Notes: generated from the sequence alone by a model not told the origin. Numbered from the stretch's first letter, positions 34,592-46,814 are shown. The stretch: DNA of 64,000 nucleotides from Gracilariopsis chorda (GCA_003194525.1 NBIV01000297.1:51658-115657), one strand, 5' to 3'. Made by a program: numbers and translations.

Positions 34592-37500
34592 TCAAAGGTC
34601 TAAGGGGAGCAAGCCACAGTCACCGCGGAACCTTGCCAGCTTAACTCGACCGAGCGCTTTCGTCAGGATATCGGCAACCATGTCTTCTGTGGAACAGTAC
34701 GCCAACTGGACGGCTTTGTCGCGTAGAGCCTCTCTGGTGAAGTGAAAGCGAATATCAATGTGCTTAGTACGCTTGTTCCCAACTCCATTTCGAGCAAGGT
34801 CGATGCAACCTTGGTTGTCCACGTACACAGTTGTGGGCTCAATCATTAGCGTCACTGACTCATCCACGTGTAGTCCACTTGCGTTGCCAATGCCACTCCA
34901 CAGTCGTCTCAGCCAGATCGCTTCCTTCGTCCCACTGCACAGACTCACATACTCAGCCTCAGCGCTAGACAATGCAACTACTTCCTGTTGGCGCGAGCTC
35001 CAAGACACAGGAGCACCGCACATCATGCACACATACCCACTGGTGGACTTGCGGTTGGATGTATCACCGGCCCAGTCAGAGTCTACGTAGCCATACAGCT
35101 GAGTATCAGTCGTGGTGCCATAAGTAAGTCCGAGGGAGCGAGTGCCATTGAGGTAACGCAGAACACGCTGGACCGCTTTCCAATGAGTCTCTCCAGGTTT
35201 CTCGACATACTTGGCTAGCTTGGACACTCCAAACGAGATTTTCGGTGGAGTGCCAACAGAGAGATACATCAGACAACCGATCACCTGGCGATACGGGATG
35301 TTCGTCAGAGGCTCTTCTACCTTAGTGAGGTCAGCACCGGAGTCCATGGGAGTGTCCCTTGGTTTGCACTGCAACATGCCAAAACGTTCTAAGACCTTAC
35401 GCGTGTATGCAGACTGTGTCAGGTACAGCTGTCTTTTGGATCGATCACGATGGATCTCGAACCCAAGTACCATGCGCGCTTCACTGAGATCCTTCATCTG
35501 AAAACGTTTTGACAGTTCACGCTTTACGCGATTCATTGTCTCCATACTTGGACTTGTAATGAGCAAGTCGTCCACATAAAGAGCAATGATCACAAGGGCT
35601 CCCAGTACCTCTCCGGTGTAGACGCACTCGTCTGCAACGTTTGGCTTCAGACCCATCCAACCAACGAGGAACAAGTACATCTTTGCAAACCACTGCCTTG
35701 ATGCCTGTCGTAGCCCATAGATGGCTTTCTTGAGAAGGCATACCAAGTCCTTGTTCCCAGGTGTGATGAATCCGTCTGGCTGCTCCATGTACACAGTCTC
35801 TTCCAGGTCGCCATTCAAGAATGCAGTCTTCACATCCATCTGGTGCAGATGATAGTCCTGCACTGCTACAATGGACAGAATCATTCTAATGGATGTGAAT
35901 TTGACCACTGGTGCATACGTCTTGGAGAAGTCTACACCTTCGATCTGCAGAAACCCTCGAGCCACCACACCAGCCTTGTACCTCACTGTCGGTTCATCAT
36001 TGTCGCCAGCCTCATATTTTTGCACAAATACCCACTTGGATGATATCACGTTGCTGTCAGCTAGCCTTGGCACTAACTCCCATGTGTCATGCTCCATCAG
36101 AGACTCGTACTCACTGTTCATGGCCTCGGTCCACGCTTTTGAATCAGGACGTGACACCGCATCCGAGTATGAGGATGGGATGTCATCACTGGCAGTGAGT
36201 AGAGCAGTTCCGCGCCACCACGAGGTAGGCGCTCTACGCTCACTAGTGGATCTCCGAAGTGGTGGTGGATATGGTACGTCTGGCTCAACTTCTGTCTCAG
36301 CTGCGAGCTCATCGTGGCCACTGCCTGAAGCTTCTTCTGGTGGAGTATCTGGTGCAGCGGGTTCAACTTGGGCAGCATCGGTGGGTGTAGTAGAGGTGGA
36401 GGTGATGTTTGATTTCGGCTTGTCCGAGATGTCGATCTCAGCATAGTCGTCATCATCAACGTGGTCAGTACCTTGATCTGAACCACTACATTCGTCAAAC
36501 CTCACATCTCTCGACACAACCACCTTCTTCTTTTGCGCATCCCACAGTTTATAACCGTTCGATCCAGATGTTTACCCAATAAAGATCGCCTCCACGGCAC
36601 GTTGCTCCAGCTTCTTCAGCTTGTGGTCCACCACTTTGTACCAGCACCGGCTACCGAACACACGCAGATTGCTCAAGTCAGGTTCATATGCACTTTACAT
36701 CTCGAGTGGTATCACATCACTCGGAAGGGCCTTGCAGGTGACTCGATTGCGCACATACACTGCAACGTTCAATGCTTCAGCCAAGAAGATCTTTGGCAGT
36801 TTCTTGTGATGCAGCATCGATCTCACCAAGTCGATGAGTGTTCGGTTGAACCGTTCGGCCAGACCATTCTGATGTGGATTGTAAGGCACCGTTCGCTGAT
36901 GTTCAATACCGTGACGTTCAAGCTCTTGTGAAAACTTCTTTGACACATATTCACCAGCATTGTCTGTGCGTAACGCATGTAGCACAGACTCACGTGCGGT
37001 GATGGTTTTCACATGTCGGTCACTCTGATTTTGAACCATCTTGAGCCACTTCACGAACACGTGGAACACCTCATCCTTGGTCTTGAGCATGTACAAGAAG
37101 CAAAAACGGGAGTGATCATCGATGAATGTGACGAAGTAGCGTGAACCTCTTAAAGAACCTACTTGGATTGGACCACAAATGTCCGAATGCACTAGGTCCG
37201 ATGGGTGCAAAGCCCGTTCCCCCCCTTGCTTGGGAGTTGGAGCACGTGTAGATTTTCCCACTACACAAGAGGCACACACATACATCGATTGATTCAAGTC
37301 CATATTCAGCCCTGACACAACACCGTTACGAGCCATATGTTTGATACCATCCACATTCACATGAGCCATTCGAGCATGCCATAGTGACAGGTCAGTCACA
37401 AGTGCGTTGTCCATGTCTTCTGGTACTTCAATCGCGGTACATAGGTAGTACAGTCCTTTGATGCGACGGCCCTGGGCGATCATGGTGTTGCCTTTGTATA

Positions 37501-38617
37501 CACATAATTTGGTTTTGTCAAACACTACTCGCGCACCCAGGTCACACATCGCAGATACTGACAGCAGATGATACCTTAAATTCGGTACGTGCACTACTTT
37601 ACCCAAACGGCACTTGCTCTTACGCCCTTCAACAGCGAGATCGAGGTGGACACTGCCATGAACAAGAGACTCCAGCTTCGAGTAATTGCCGATACTCACA
37701 CCGGCAGACTCTCTTTTGCTATAACTGTTAAACATGGACTCTTCATACGTCATATGGGCGGTGGCACCAGAGTCAATGATCCAGTCACTGATACTTTCTT
37801 CCACAGAACCTGTCGCAATGAGACAAACAAAGTCAGAGTCACTGTCACATCCTCGTTTCTCGTTGCCGAGATCGGTCTGCACAGCTGGGTTTGCGGCAGC
37901 ACTCTGCTCTTTGCTAGCTTTGTCACGTTGTCTCTTGAAACAGTTTCTCTGGATATGCCCCTTCTTACCACAGTAGGAGCACACCATGGACTTCTTTCGT
38001 GACTGCGCACCGACCAAAGCCGTGTCACTTCCGGACTCCTCCTTGGCACGATCGTTCATTCGCTGTTCTTCTTGCAGCAAACGACTCTTCACAAACTCTA
38101 AATCGAGTTTACGATCACCAATCATGGTGTCAATAGCGACAATGAGGTGTTCGAAGCGGTCTGGTAGCCCACATAGGATTGCCATAGCGATGTCTTCTTC
38201 CTCAACCACTACGTCCATGCTCTTCAGATCCCATGCAAGATGACGAACACGATTGATGAAGGGTAACATTTTCTCATCATCTCGCATCTTGGCTGTGTAG
38301 AAGGCACGTCTTGTATTGATTCGGTTGAGCAGCGTTTTACGCTGGAACACATCGCAAATGGCTTTCCACATTTCCACAGCATTCTCGGTATCCCTCACAT
38401 GGTCCAAATGCTCATCACTGATGCTGAGACCAATAACAGCCCTGGCCTTGGCGTCTTTCTTCTTCCATGCTGACAACTCGTCATCGTCCGTAGGCCTGGT
38501 TGATTCAAGATGGTCATCGAGGTCCTTGAGTGCAAGCAGCAACTCAACCTTTTGCTTCCATACATGTAAGTTATCCTCGCCCAACTTTTCAATCTTGATG
38601 CCACCGAATGAATCCAT
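34592..38617 (-). pseudogene. Family A Gag-Pol, A2 copy, full length with two stops
   Basis: A single minus-strand frame of about 1341 codons from the ATG at 38615-38617 to a TGA at 34592-34594. It has only two internal stops: TAA at 36695-36697 (TGG in other copies) and TAA at 36572-36574 (TAC in other copies). Domains in order: Gag, zinc knuckle CSYCGKKGHIQRNC, protease DSGA, integrase with HHCC and D-D-E motifs, reverse transcriptase with YVDD, RNase H with YVDSDW and SSAEAEY. It keeps the natural C-terminus (ending LPLDL) that the 53070 copy has lost, so it defines the family's end. Truncated products would include Gag, protease and most of integrase. Confidence 0.9.
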
Positions 38618-38749
38618 GCTTGGTAGATGTCAACAAACAGCACAGGTGCGATGAAAGACCTACGGCACTTAAGTAGTACAAAAATGGCAACAACGACAAC
38701 AATAACAACAAAAACAACGACAACAACAACAACAACAAAACTTCAAATT

Positions 38750-38790
38750 CGGGCGCACTGACGGGAGAAACTACCTCAGCTACCCTAGGG
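38750..38790 (-). promoter_or_regulatory. Conserved leader block, A2 copy
   Basis: Reverse complement of the shared block, CCCTAGGGTAGCTGAGGTAG on the element strand. One stem position differs from the other A copies. Confidence 0.6.
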
Positions 38791-39820
38791 TGTCGGACCC
38801 CTGGCCCCCGGAGATGCTCCGGGTACAAGACGTCTTCTTCTGTCTTCCCTCTCCTACGTCTAAGGAGAAGATGCGTCGCTCTCTACGAGGCTTCTAGAGG
38901 ATGGTTAATGACTCAAGATATGCCTTCACCAAGTAATACCCTCTCTGGCCTCTTGCAAGAACTTGCGCGACCTCGAAACTGAAGCTACTATTGCAACCAA
39001 AGCACGCTGCTAACGCGCAACAACTTAAGATCACACGCGGCCTGATCCTAAGAAGGAGGTCAGCCTATGCCACGTCGCCTCCCCGCACAAACGCCCAAGG
39101 GTCAGATGCACGGATCAAAAGCTCGTTATGGAATACCTTCGCAACAGCCCAAGAATCCCGACACGCAGTCAGGATCAAAACAAATAATTCAATCACCCGC
39201 ACCAGCGCAGTACGCCACGGCACCCCGTCCACAGATGCACCCGCTGAACTTACCAGGTCTTAACGACTGTCACCGTTATCTGTCCAAATGGACCGGTGGG
39301 AAGCCGCTGGACAGTACACCCGCTTTGGTTCAAGCCGTCAGGCTCATGTCCCTGGATACCTGGAATCACCCAAAGTAACCCGGATCAACCGCTCGTCGCA
39401 CTGGACACCAGATGATGATTAACAAACATGAAAAACAAATAACTGCTGAGCACACGATCACGGAGCCCAGACTTCGAAACTAGACCGACTCGACCTCACG
39501 GATACGACCCGACAAACGACTCAGGGATCCCAAAACACAAGATAGAGGGAGTGTCACACACAAAGTAGATAGCGATCGACAACACGGGCAACAACGGAGG
39601 CCCAACTCAACAACGATAGGAAGTAAACGTCGAACCACTACCACCACAACACCCTCAGAGAGGAACGCAAACCAAAGGAGAATGACCAACACCGACCAAA
39701 AATGGGATCAAGACACCCGACGCAACGACGAAAGAGGCAACAACAGCGAAACGGATGAACGGCGGTGATTGAGAGCGGCGACAGACGAACGATACGGAAA
39801 GGGATAGTGGCAGCGGTCAG

Positions 39821-39825
39821 CGGGG
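39821..39825. repeat. Target-site duplication of the nested C copy, left
   Basis: CGGGG, repeated at 44425-44429. The A leader reads CGGGG once at this place in the uninterrupted copies. Confidence 0.8.
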
Positions 39826-40039
39826 TGTCATAGTCAAAACGACTAGGCCAACTGTCCGGTGTGAACTGATGATAGTCGCAGCTGGTACACGCATATAAAC
39901 CATCACAATGCTCGTCACCCGCGGTAGTGCTCCTGGACTACGAGGGTGGAGTGTGAAGAATGGTGGGAATAGTAAGCATCGTGTGCAAGTGCAGTGGCAG
40001 CTGGACTGGAGGGAATCGAACCCTGTACCCCAGGAATAT
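39826..40039. other. 214-base unmatched segment inside C2
   Basis: Not found elsewhere in the window. Read on the minus strand it directly follows the primer site, as a leader would, and contains GGTTCGATTCC, the consensus of a tRNA gene B box, inside a small hairpin (CTGG...CCAG with inner AGGG...CCCT). No A box or full cloverleaf is visible. It may be the leader of a distinct C subfamily. Confidence 0.4.
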
Positions 40040-40053
40040 CTGGGCCCATAACC
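40040..40053 (-). promoter_or_regulatory. Inverted primer binding site in C2
   Basis: CTGGGCCCATAACC on the plus strand, directly before the reverse C LTR. Confidence 0.75.
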
Positions 40054-40782
40054 TGTTGCAACGCATGCGGGTTATGTAAACAAAAGGGAAGAAACAACGG
40101 GAGGAAGAAGAAACAAGAAAATAAAATGGAGGGTTGTCAGCCTTAGTCGACCAATTTACTCGACAGCAGGCAAAGCCAATCTACATATACCGTACCGCAC
40201 ACACTTCACCGTCGTCGCAGCAAGCGACGGCGGTGGTTGCACCATTACAATACACGTTATTCGTGTGTGCAGGTGTACACGAAACGCGCACACAATCTAG
40301 AGGGTCACAATTTCAAATAACTAAATCAATCAATGTGGCAAATCCATTGCCAGTCCCTTGATCTGGAACCAGCTCTAAAAAATCAACAATTACCATCCTT
40401 GCACTCCAACCCCTCCGCGCAGCCCGCAAACGCACATTGTCCCAAATCACCCAATACAGCTCCCATTCGCATCTTCGGCATTGCAGCACAACCGTCTACT
40501 GCGCGCACACTTGGACCAACCACATTGCTCCACTTGTGCATATCCGCAATCCAGTACCATACACTCCATAACACTTGTACGGTATACAATGCATATAGCA
40601 TTTTGCAGTAGCTAATCACATTGCCGTTTCACGTTGGGTTTGACCAGAGGCGCATATGCGCTTTTGGAGCGAGGGGCTCCAAAAGTGCCCATCGTCCCCT
40701 GAAGGTTTGGTTTTGGACCAAGCTGACACCTTCTGTGGGGGTTGGCCAGGCACTCGACCATTTGTAGAGTTCAACACTTCAA
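40054..40782 (-). repeat. Inverted C LTR in C2
   Basis: Reverse complement of the C LTR, from TGTTGCAACGC to CACTTCAA. It lacks only the last two bases (CA) before the join to pol at 40783. The CACTTCAA end matches the C1 5' LTR variant, not that of the C2 3' LTR. Confidence 0.85.
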
Positions 40783-43696
40783 TCCGATATTGCAAGGTAC
40801 CAAACCAACCCCATCCCCGTCACCAACTAGTGGATATCATTGCATGAAGACACCGGAGTCCAGTATTGCTAATCTATGGCATCGGCGACTTGCCCAAATC
40901 AATGCGCGCGACTTCCAGTCAGTTTACAAACATGCTGAAGGGGTGCCGGAGATGTCGGGAATGGAGGAGATATGCCGCCAGTGGATGCTTGGTAAGGCAC
41001 ATAAACTTCCGTTCCCTGGCAAATACCACCGAGCATCAGCCGTAGGTGAGGTGGTACACTCCGATATACTAGGACGCCTTGTACCTTCATTCCCACAAAG
41101 GTTTCAATATGCCTCTACCTTCCTTGACGAGCATTCAAGGTATGCACTCTTAGGCTTCATGACCCATGAAAGTGAAATTGCTGTTGTATTCGATGCAGTT
41201 GAGCACAAGTTCGAGCAGCTTGGAGGAGTGGCCATTGCGAAAGTGCACTCGGATAATGCCCAGGAGTATATTGCGTTGCAGCTGAACCCTGCCAACAATC
41301 TTCAAGACACTTCTTTCTCTCCTCCGTATACTCCGGAACACAATGCAATAGCCGAGCGCATCAATCGCACTATGGAGGAAGCTGCTCGAGCTTTGCTCAT
41401 ACAGGCAAGTCTCCCAGAGTGCTTGTGGCCATACGCATTAAAGCACGTCATACATGTTCGCAATAGGGTTTATCACTCAGCAACTGGAAGCAGCCCTTAC
41501 CTTTTAATGACTGGTTCAAAACCATCCCTGAAGCATGTCAAAGTGTTTGGGTGTGCTGCGTTCGTGCTTAAGATGAAACCGGATACCAAGTTCGAGTCTC
41601 GTGCACTTGAGGGAGTGTACTTGCAGACTTTTGAGCATGGTGTGTATGATGGTTTAGTCAATGATAGTGATGAAATTCCACGCATTGTAAAGTCTCGGCA
41701 TGTGACATTTGACGAGTCCAAGTTCCCTGGGGCACTATTTCTGGAACATGTTATGAGTGATGAAGGTGTATCAGATGATACTTATGAATGCACAGATCAC
41801 TCTGAAATCGATACTGAGAGTGGTAGTATGGTTTCTGCGGACACCCCATTCGACATTGAGAGTGATACGGAACATATTGAATCCACTCCTATACCAACGG
41901 CACAGAGCATTGAAAGCGGTACCGATCATCCAGATGATAGCGAGCATACTTCTGGTGACTATTTGGACCCAGATAATTGTGGTGAGCATGCCCCAAGTGC
42001 TAGTCAACATACTTCGGACACTGATGTCTTACCGGAATCTGAACCAGAACCACGCTATCCTCGCCGTACACGACGTGCATCAGCTAAGTGGTGGTGCATG
42101 GCCGGTAGTGCAACGTCACAAATGGATATTACTACCAGTGATGAACCTACTCTGGGCGAAGCACTGTCTGCCACACCACTTGAGCAGAGCCTTTGGAAGA
42201 GTGCCATTGATGAAGAACTGACATCTCTGGAGGAGAAGAACACTTGGGAGGAGGATGAATCACCTGCCTCTCAGCCTCTTCCTACTCATGTCATTTTAAA
42301 CGTAAAGCGCGACGCCAAAGGATCGGTTGATAGATTCAAGGCTAGGGTTGTGGCTGGTGGCAATCACCAGACATACGGGCAGAACTACATGGAGACATAT
42401 GCGCCAGTAGTGCCATTTAGCCTGGTCCGCATGTTCCTGTACGTCGCACTTTGTCTTCAGATGTATGTGGCTCAAGTAGATGTTAAGACTGCATTTCTCA
42501 ACGGTGAGCTTAAAGAAGACGTGTGGGTGATGTCGCCGCGTGGTGTTCCCGGTCTGTCCACAAAGTGCTATAAGTTACTCAAGGCTATATACGGTTTGAA
42601 ACAGGCTCATCTAGCATGGCACACCAAGTTCAAAGCAGACATGAAGAGGTTGGGTTTTGAGGAACTACCCAGCGCACCGTGCGTATTCAAGCGAAAGGTT
42701 GGAGATGGCATGTATGCCTACATACTCGTATATGTGGACGACATTCTGGTGTTCACGCCAACGTTGGAGGAGCTCAAAACACTCTATGACCTCCGCCTTG
42801 AGAACCGAATCACTCTGTACCTTGGCGTGGAGCTTTCATGGAAGATAGGTACAGCCGGACAACTTCTTGGTGTGAAGCTGGGACAGTCGCTGTATATTGA
42901 AAGTATACTTCGACGATTTGGTCTCCAGAACGCTAAGCCAGTACCTAGCCCTATGGTGGAGTGCTTTTTCACATCTCTAGCAATGGAGGAGGACAAATCA
43001 CCCATGGATGTGCTGTTGTACCAGCAGATGATCGGGTCTCTGCAGTACTTGGCACTACGTACTAGGTTGGATATACTTGCACCAGTTCTCATCCTGGCTC
43101 GTTTTCAGAGTGCTCCTACCGCTTGGTGTCACAAAGCTGTGAAGCGTGTGCTCAGGTACCTGTGTGGCACGCGACAGCATCGGCTATGCTACAGGCCTGG
43201 ATCGCTAGATCTGCATGGTTTTGCGGACTCTGACTACGCTGGAGATACTACAAGTCGGAAGTCGATGTCCGGTTATATCGTTAAACTTGGGTCAGCAACC
43301 TGCTGGTATGGTGGTAGAAAACAAGCGTCAGTTGCGCTATCCACTGGCGAGGCAGAGTACTATGCTCTGACTTTGGCTGCCCAGGAAGTGGTATGGGTTG
43401 CTCGTGTGCTACGGGAATGCGGCTTCGACATGAAACCAATGGTTCCTCTACACTCTGACAACCAGTGCGCATTGGAGTGGGCTGGTGGTGAAAGGTGTCC
43501 TTCTAGTCGTGCTAAGCACATTGATGTAAAGGTTCACTTTATCCGAGATCTCATAAGAGGCAATGTGATTAGTGTTGAATAGGTCCCAAGTGAGCTGAAT
43601 GATGGCGATTTACTCACCAAGCCATTGGGACGTATGAGTGTTAATGCAATTCTCAAACGGCTTGGTCTTGGACAGGAACACGAGGAGGAGTGTTGA
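40783..43696 (+). pseudogene. Family C Pol, C2 copy, lacking Gag and protease
   Basis: An open frame from the C LTR junction through pol: integrase zinc finger (NLWHRRLAQINARD at 40872-40914), Asp motifs (VVHSDI, VHSDNAQEY), Glu in NAIAERINR, an acidic Ser/Thr-rich linker (about 41755-42050), reverse transcriptase with VYVDDILVF near 42730-42760, and RNase H with FADSDYAGD and STGEAEY. A TAG at 43580-43582 interrupts the last 38 codons, which contain DLLTKPLGR; the terminal TGA at 43694-43696 lies inside the 3' LTR. The same TAG occurs in copy C3. Without a start codon and upstream domains it is not a functional gene, but the catalytic motifs are intact. Confidence 0.88.
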
Positions 43697-44424
43697 ATTG
43701 TTGAACTCTACAAGTAGTCGAGTGCCTGGCCAACCCCCACAGAAGGTGTGAGCTTGGTCCAGAACCAAGCCTTCAGGGGACGATGGGCACTTTTGGAGCC
43801 CCTCGCTCCAAAAGCGCATATGCGCCTCTGCTCAAACCCAACGTGAAACGGCAATGTGATTGGCTACTGCAAAATGCTATATGCATTGTATACCGTACAA
43901 GTGTTATGGAGTGTATGGTACTGGATTGCGGATATGCACAAGTGGAGCAATGTGGTTGGTCCAAGTGTGCGCGCAGTAGACGGTTGTGCTGCAATGCCGA
44001 AGATGCGAATTGGAGCTGTATTGGGTGATTTGGGACAATGTGCGTTTGCGGGCTGCGCAGAGGGGTTGGAGTGCAAGGATGGTAATTGTTGATTTTTTGG
44101 AGCTGGTTCCAGATCAAGGGACTAGCAATGGATTTGCCGCATTGATTGATTTAGTTATTTGAAATTGTGACCCTCTAGATTGTGTGCGCGTTTCGTGTAC
44201 TCCTGCACACACGAATAACGTGTAGTGTAATGGTGCAACCACCGCCGTCGCTTGCTGCGACGACGGTGAAGTGTGTGCGGTACGGTATATGTAGATTGGC
44301 TTTGCCTGCTGTCGAGTAAACTGGTCGACTAAGGCTGACAACCTTCCTTGTTTTTTTTTTCTCGTTTCTTCTTCCTCCCGTTGTTTCTTCCCTTTTGTTT
44401 TCATAACCCGCGTGCGTTGCAACA
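43691..44424 (+). repeat. C2 3' LTR
   Basis: 734 bases, TGTTGAATTG to GTTGCAACA. The purine-rich GAACACGAGGAGGAG directly before it, within the pol reading frame, is the likely polypurine tract. CGGGG follows at 44425-44429. Confidence 0.88.
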
Positions 44425-44443
44425 CGGGGCTGGGCCCATAACC
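44425..44443 (-). promoter_or_regulatory. A2 leader end and primer binding site
   Basis: CGGGG (right target duplication) followed by CTGGGCCCATAACC at 44430-44443, directly next to the A2 5' LTR. Intact form of the initiator tRNA-Met anticodon-arm site. Confidence 0.8.
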
Positions 44444-45220
44444 TGTTGAAAGTTGAGGGGAAGTTGAGGGGATGGAAGGGAAGTTCGCCAGCTCTAGCTT
44501 GGATTTACTTGGAGGTCCTTCAGACACATCTTATATACCACTCTAAAGTCGAATTGCGCGGGAACACCAACTACAAGTAAAACCTAAACCACTAAGCAGG
44601 GACACTCAATACTACCAATAATCATCTAACATGACATAGTTAGCTCAGCACAACCTCATTACATCAACGCACACCAACGCACCAACGTTCCGTAATAGTT
44701 ACGTGCATACACATGACCATGACAAGGCACAAATTCACGACTCCAACACACGCCAGCACATGCCAACACATCACGGTAAGTCAACACGTCACGGTAAGTC
44801 GGGCACGTATGTGGTGTTGGTGCCATGTCACCAGGTGGCAATGCACACAACACCCACGTCATCAATATACCCGTGCATGTGTAAACCTGTGGACAGTGCA
44901 TGCGCACCTTACCATGGTACCAACCACTGCTGTACCACTTGTACCAGGTGTCAACCACTTCATCAGTATCCCCTGCACACAACGTACACTGTGACTACTG
45001 TAGTAGCTGGACACGTGGGTGTGTCCAACCGATCCAGTTATGCCATACCACTTGTACGCACCACGTCGCATATGTTTATTTGCAGTGGCCAATCAGAAGC
45101 CAATTTCACGTTGGATTCGCGCACACCCGCATATGTGCTTTCGCAGAGATACCCTCCAAAACAGCCAATGCTCCCCGGAACATTTGGTTTTCAATGACAG
45201 CACAGGTACTACTGCCAACA
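44444..45220 (-). repeat. A2 5' LTR
   Basis: 777 bases, reverse orientation. It shares sequence variants and its right-hand junction (GTTAC of a B LTR) with the A1 5' LTR. Confidence 0.88.
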
Positions 45221-45838
45221 GTTACAAGTGTTATGCATTCTATGGGTCCTTGGCACGGAACTGGCCACCTGGCATAAGGTGAATGGGCATGGTACTGAAG
45301 AATATCTGTGGGTACATGTGGTTTACAGGTACATGGAAGTGTGTCATGTGTGCGGTTGTGCAAGGAAGCACGTGCCATGCACGCAACACAGCTAGGGTAT
45401 GTACATGGATGCGGTGGCATGTGTATTTGTGCTTTGTCACTGTCATGATGATTCGAGGAAGTGCTTATACAGTGCTGCAGCATGCTGGCACATTTTTGGC
45501 TTGTCCGGTTCACTCATTGTGCGTTGTTGGCTGCTTGGTTCACTTGGTCCGCATTGTTGTAATGTGTTGTTATGTTGTTATGCATGGTTGCACATAGCTG
45601 TAATCAGTGTGTGCAACCCTTATTGTGTTATGTTTGACTATGATTGATAGTATTGGGTGTCCCCACTTAGTGGTACAGGGTTTTTTTGGAGTCGTAGTGT
45701 GACGTAGAGGTGCTATATAACACGCTGAAGTTCCACTACCAAGTAAACTCGCCCCAAGCCTGGCAACCTTCACTCTTTATTTTATGTCTTCCTTTCCTTT
45801 TCATTTCCCCCCAAGACCAACTATCGTTTACATCATAA
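45221..45838 (+). repeat. B2 LTR, 5'-truncated
   Basis: Begins at the same internal LTR point (GTTACAAGTG) as the fragment at 29562. A TATATAA box lies near 45714. Ends before the primer site. Confidence 0.85.
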
Positions 45839-45852
45839 GGTTATGGGCCCAG
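45839..45852 (+). promoter_or_regulatory. B2 primer binding site
   Basis: GGTTATGGGCCCAG, directly after the LTR. Confidence 0.8.
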
Positions 45853-46030
45853 AGCGTCGATATTTTGCAGACGTCGCGCTCTTATGACTTACTTTTTGTT
45901 GGATTCATCTTCTTGCGCAGATCATCTTTGCGAGTCTTGTGGAAGTATTTGTAGCTGTGGTGAAAGTAGGCAAAGCGTTCAGAGACACCTTCTCTGGTAA
46001 GCCGAGCTGCGCCTTTTCCGATCCCGGCTC

Positions 46031-46035
46031 CATTG
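46031..46035. repeat. Target-site duplication of the solo A LTR
   Basis: CATTG here and again at 46815-46819; copy B3 has the same leader sequence with a single CATTG. Confidence 0.85.
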
Positions 46036-46814
46036 TGTTGAAAGTTGAAAGGAAGTTGAGGGGATGGAAGGGAAGTTCGCCAGCTCTAGCTTGGATTTAC
46101 TTGGAGGTCCTTCAGGCACATCTTATATACCACTCTAAACTCGAATTGCGCGGGAACACCAACTACAAGTAAAACCTAAACCACTAAGCAGGGACACTCA
46201 ATACTACCAATCATCATCTAACATGACATAGCCAGCTCAGCACAACCTCATTACACCAACGCACACCAACGCACCAATGTTCTGTAATAGTTACGTGCAT
46301 ACACATGACCATGACAAGGCACAAATTCACGACTCCAACACACGCCAGCACATGCCAACACATCACGGTAAGTCAACACGTCACGGTAAGTCGGCACGTA
46401 ACCTGTGGTGTTAGTGCCATGTCATCATGTGGCAATGCACACAACACCCACGTCATCAATATACCCGTGCATGTGTAAACCTGTTGACAGTGCATGCGCA
46501 CCTTACCATTGTACCAACCACTGCTGTACCACTTGTACCAGGTGTCAACCACTTCATCAGTATCCCCTGCACACAACGTACACTGTGACCACTGTAGTAG
46601 CTGGACACGTGGGTGTGTCCAACCGATCCAGTTATGCCATACCACTTGTACGCACCACGTTGCATATGTACATTTGCAGTAGCCAATCAGAAGCCAGTTT
46701 CACGTTGGGTTCGCGCACACGCGCATATGCGCTTTTGCAGAGGTACCCTCTAAAACAGCCCATGCTCCCCGGAACATTTGGTTTTCAGTGACAGCACAGG
46801 TACTACTGCCAACA
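46036..46814 (-). repeat. Solo family A LTR
   Basis: A complete 779-base A LTR in reverse orientation with a perfect CATTG duplication and no internal region. It arose by recombination between the two LTRs of a full insertion. It is the cleanest reference for the LTR ends. Confidence 0.92.

Larger units (their letters stand above)
38618..39825 (-). other. A2 leader, interrupted
   Basis: Leader on the minus strand with an (AAC)n run at about 38691-38742 (plus strand) and the conserved block at 38750-38790. It ends in CGGGG, the left target duplication of the nested C copy. Confidence 0.7.
39826..44424 (+). mobile_element. Rearranged family C element (C2) with inverted 5' LTR
   Basis: A 4599-base insertion in the A2 leader flanked by CGGGG. 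Order on the plus strand: 214 bases of unmatched sequence starting TGTCATAG, a primer site in reverse, a C LTR in reverse, C pol from the integrase zinc-finger region to its end in forward orientation, and a forward C LTR. The expected 5' LTR, primer site, leader and gag in forward order are missing. The first part looks inverted, yet its outer edge coincides with the target duplication. Confidence 0.8.
33793..45220 (-). mobile_element. Ty1/copia family A, copy A2, split by a rearranged C element
   Basis: Minus-strand element: 3' LTR 33793-34571, polypurine tract, gag-pol 34592-38617, leader 38618-39825, then a 4599-base insertion (39826-44424), then the primer site and 5' LTR (44430-45220). 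Removing the insertion and one copy of its CGGGG duplication restores the A leader-primer site junction exactly as in the copies at 51843 and 57837. The outer flanks (C pol on the left, B LTR on the right) do not form a duplication. Confidence 0.88.

Noticed and set aside
40005-40039. A possible tRNA gene because of GGTTCGATTCC
   Set aside because: No acceptor pairing, D arm or anticodon arm can be drawn on either strand; kept only as an oddity of the orphan segment.
30059-43690. One C element interrupted by A2
   Set aside because: The C sequences on the two sides overlap by about 800 bases (32985-33792 and 40783-41590), so they are two copies.
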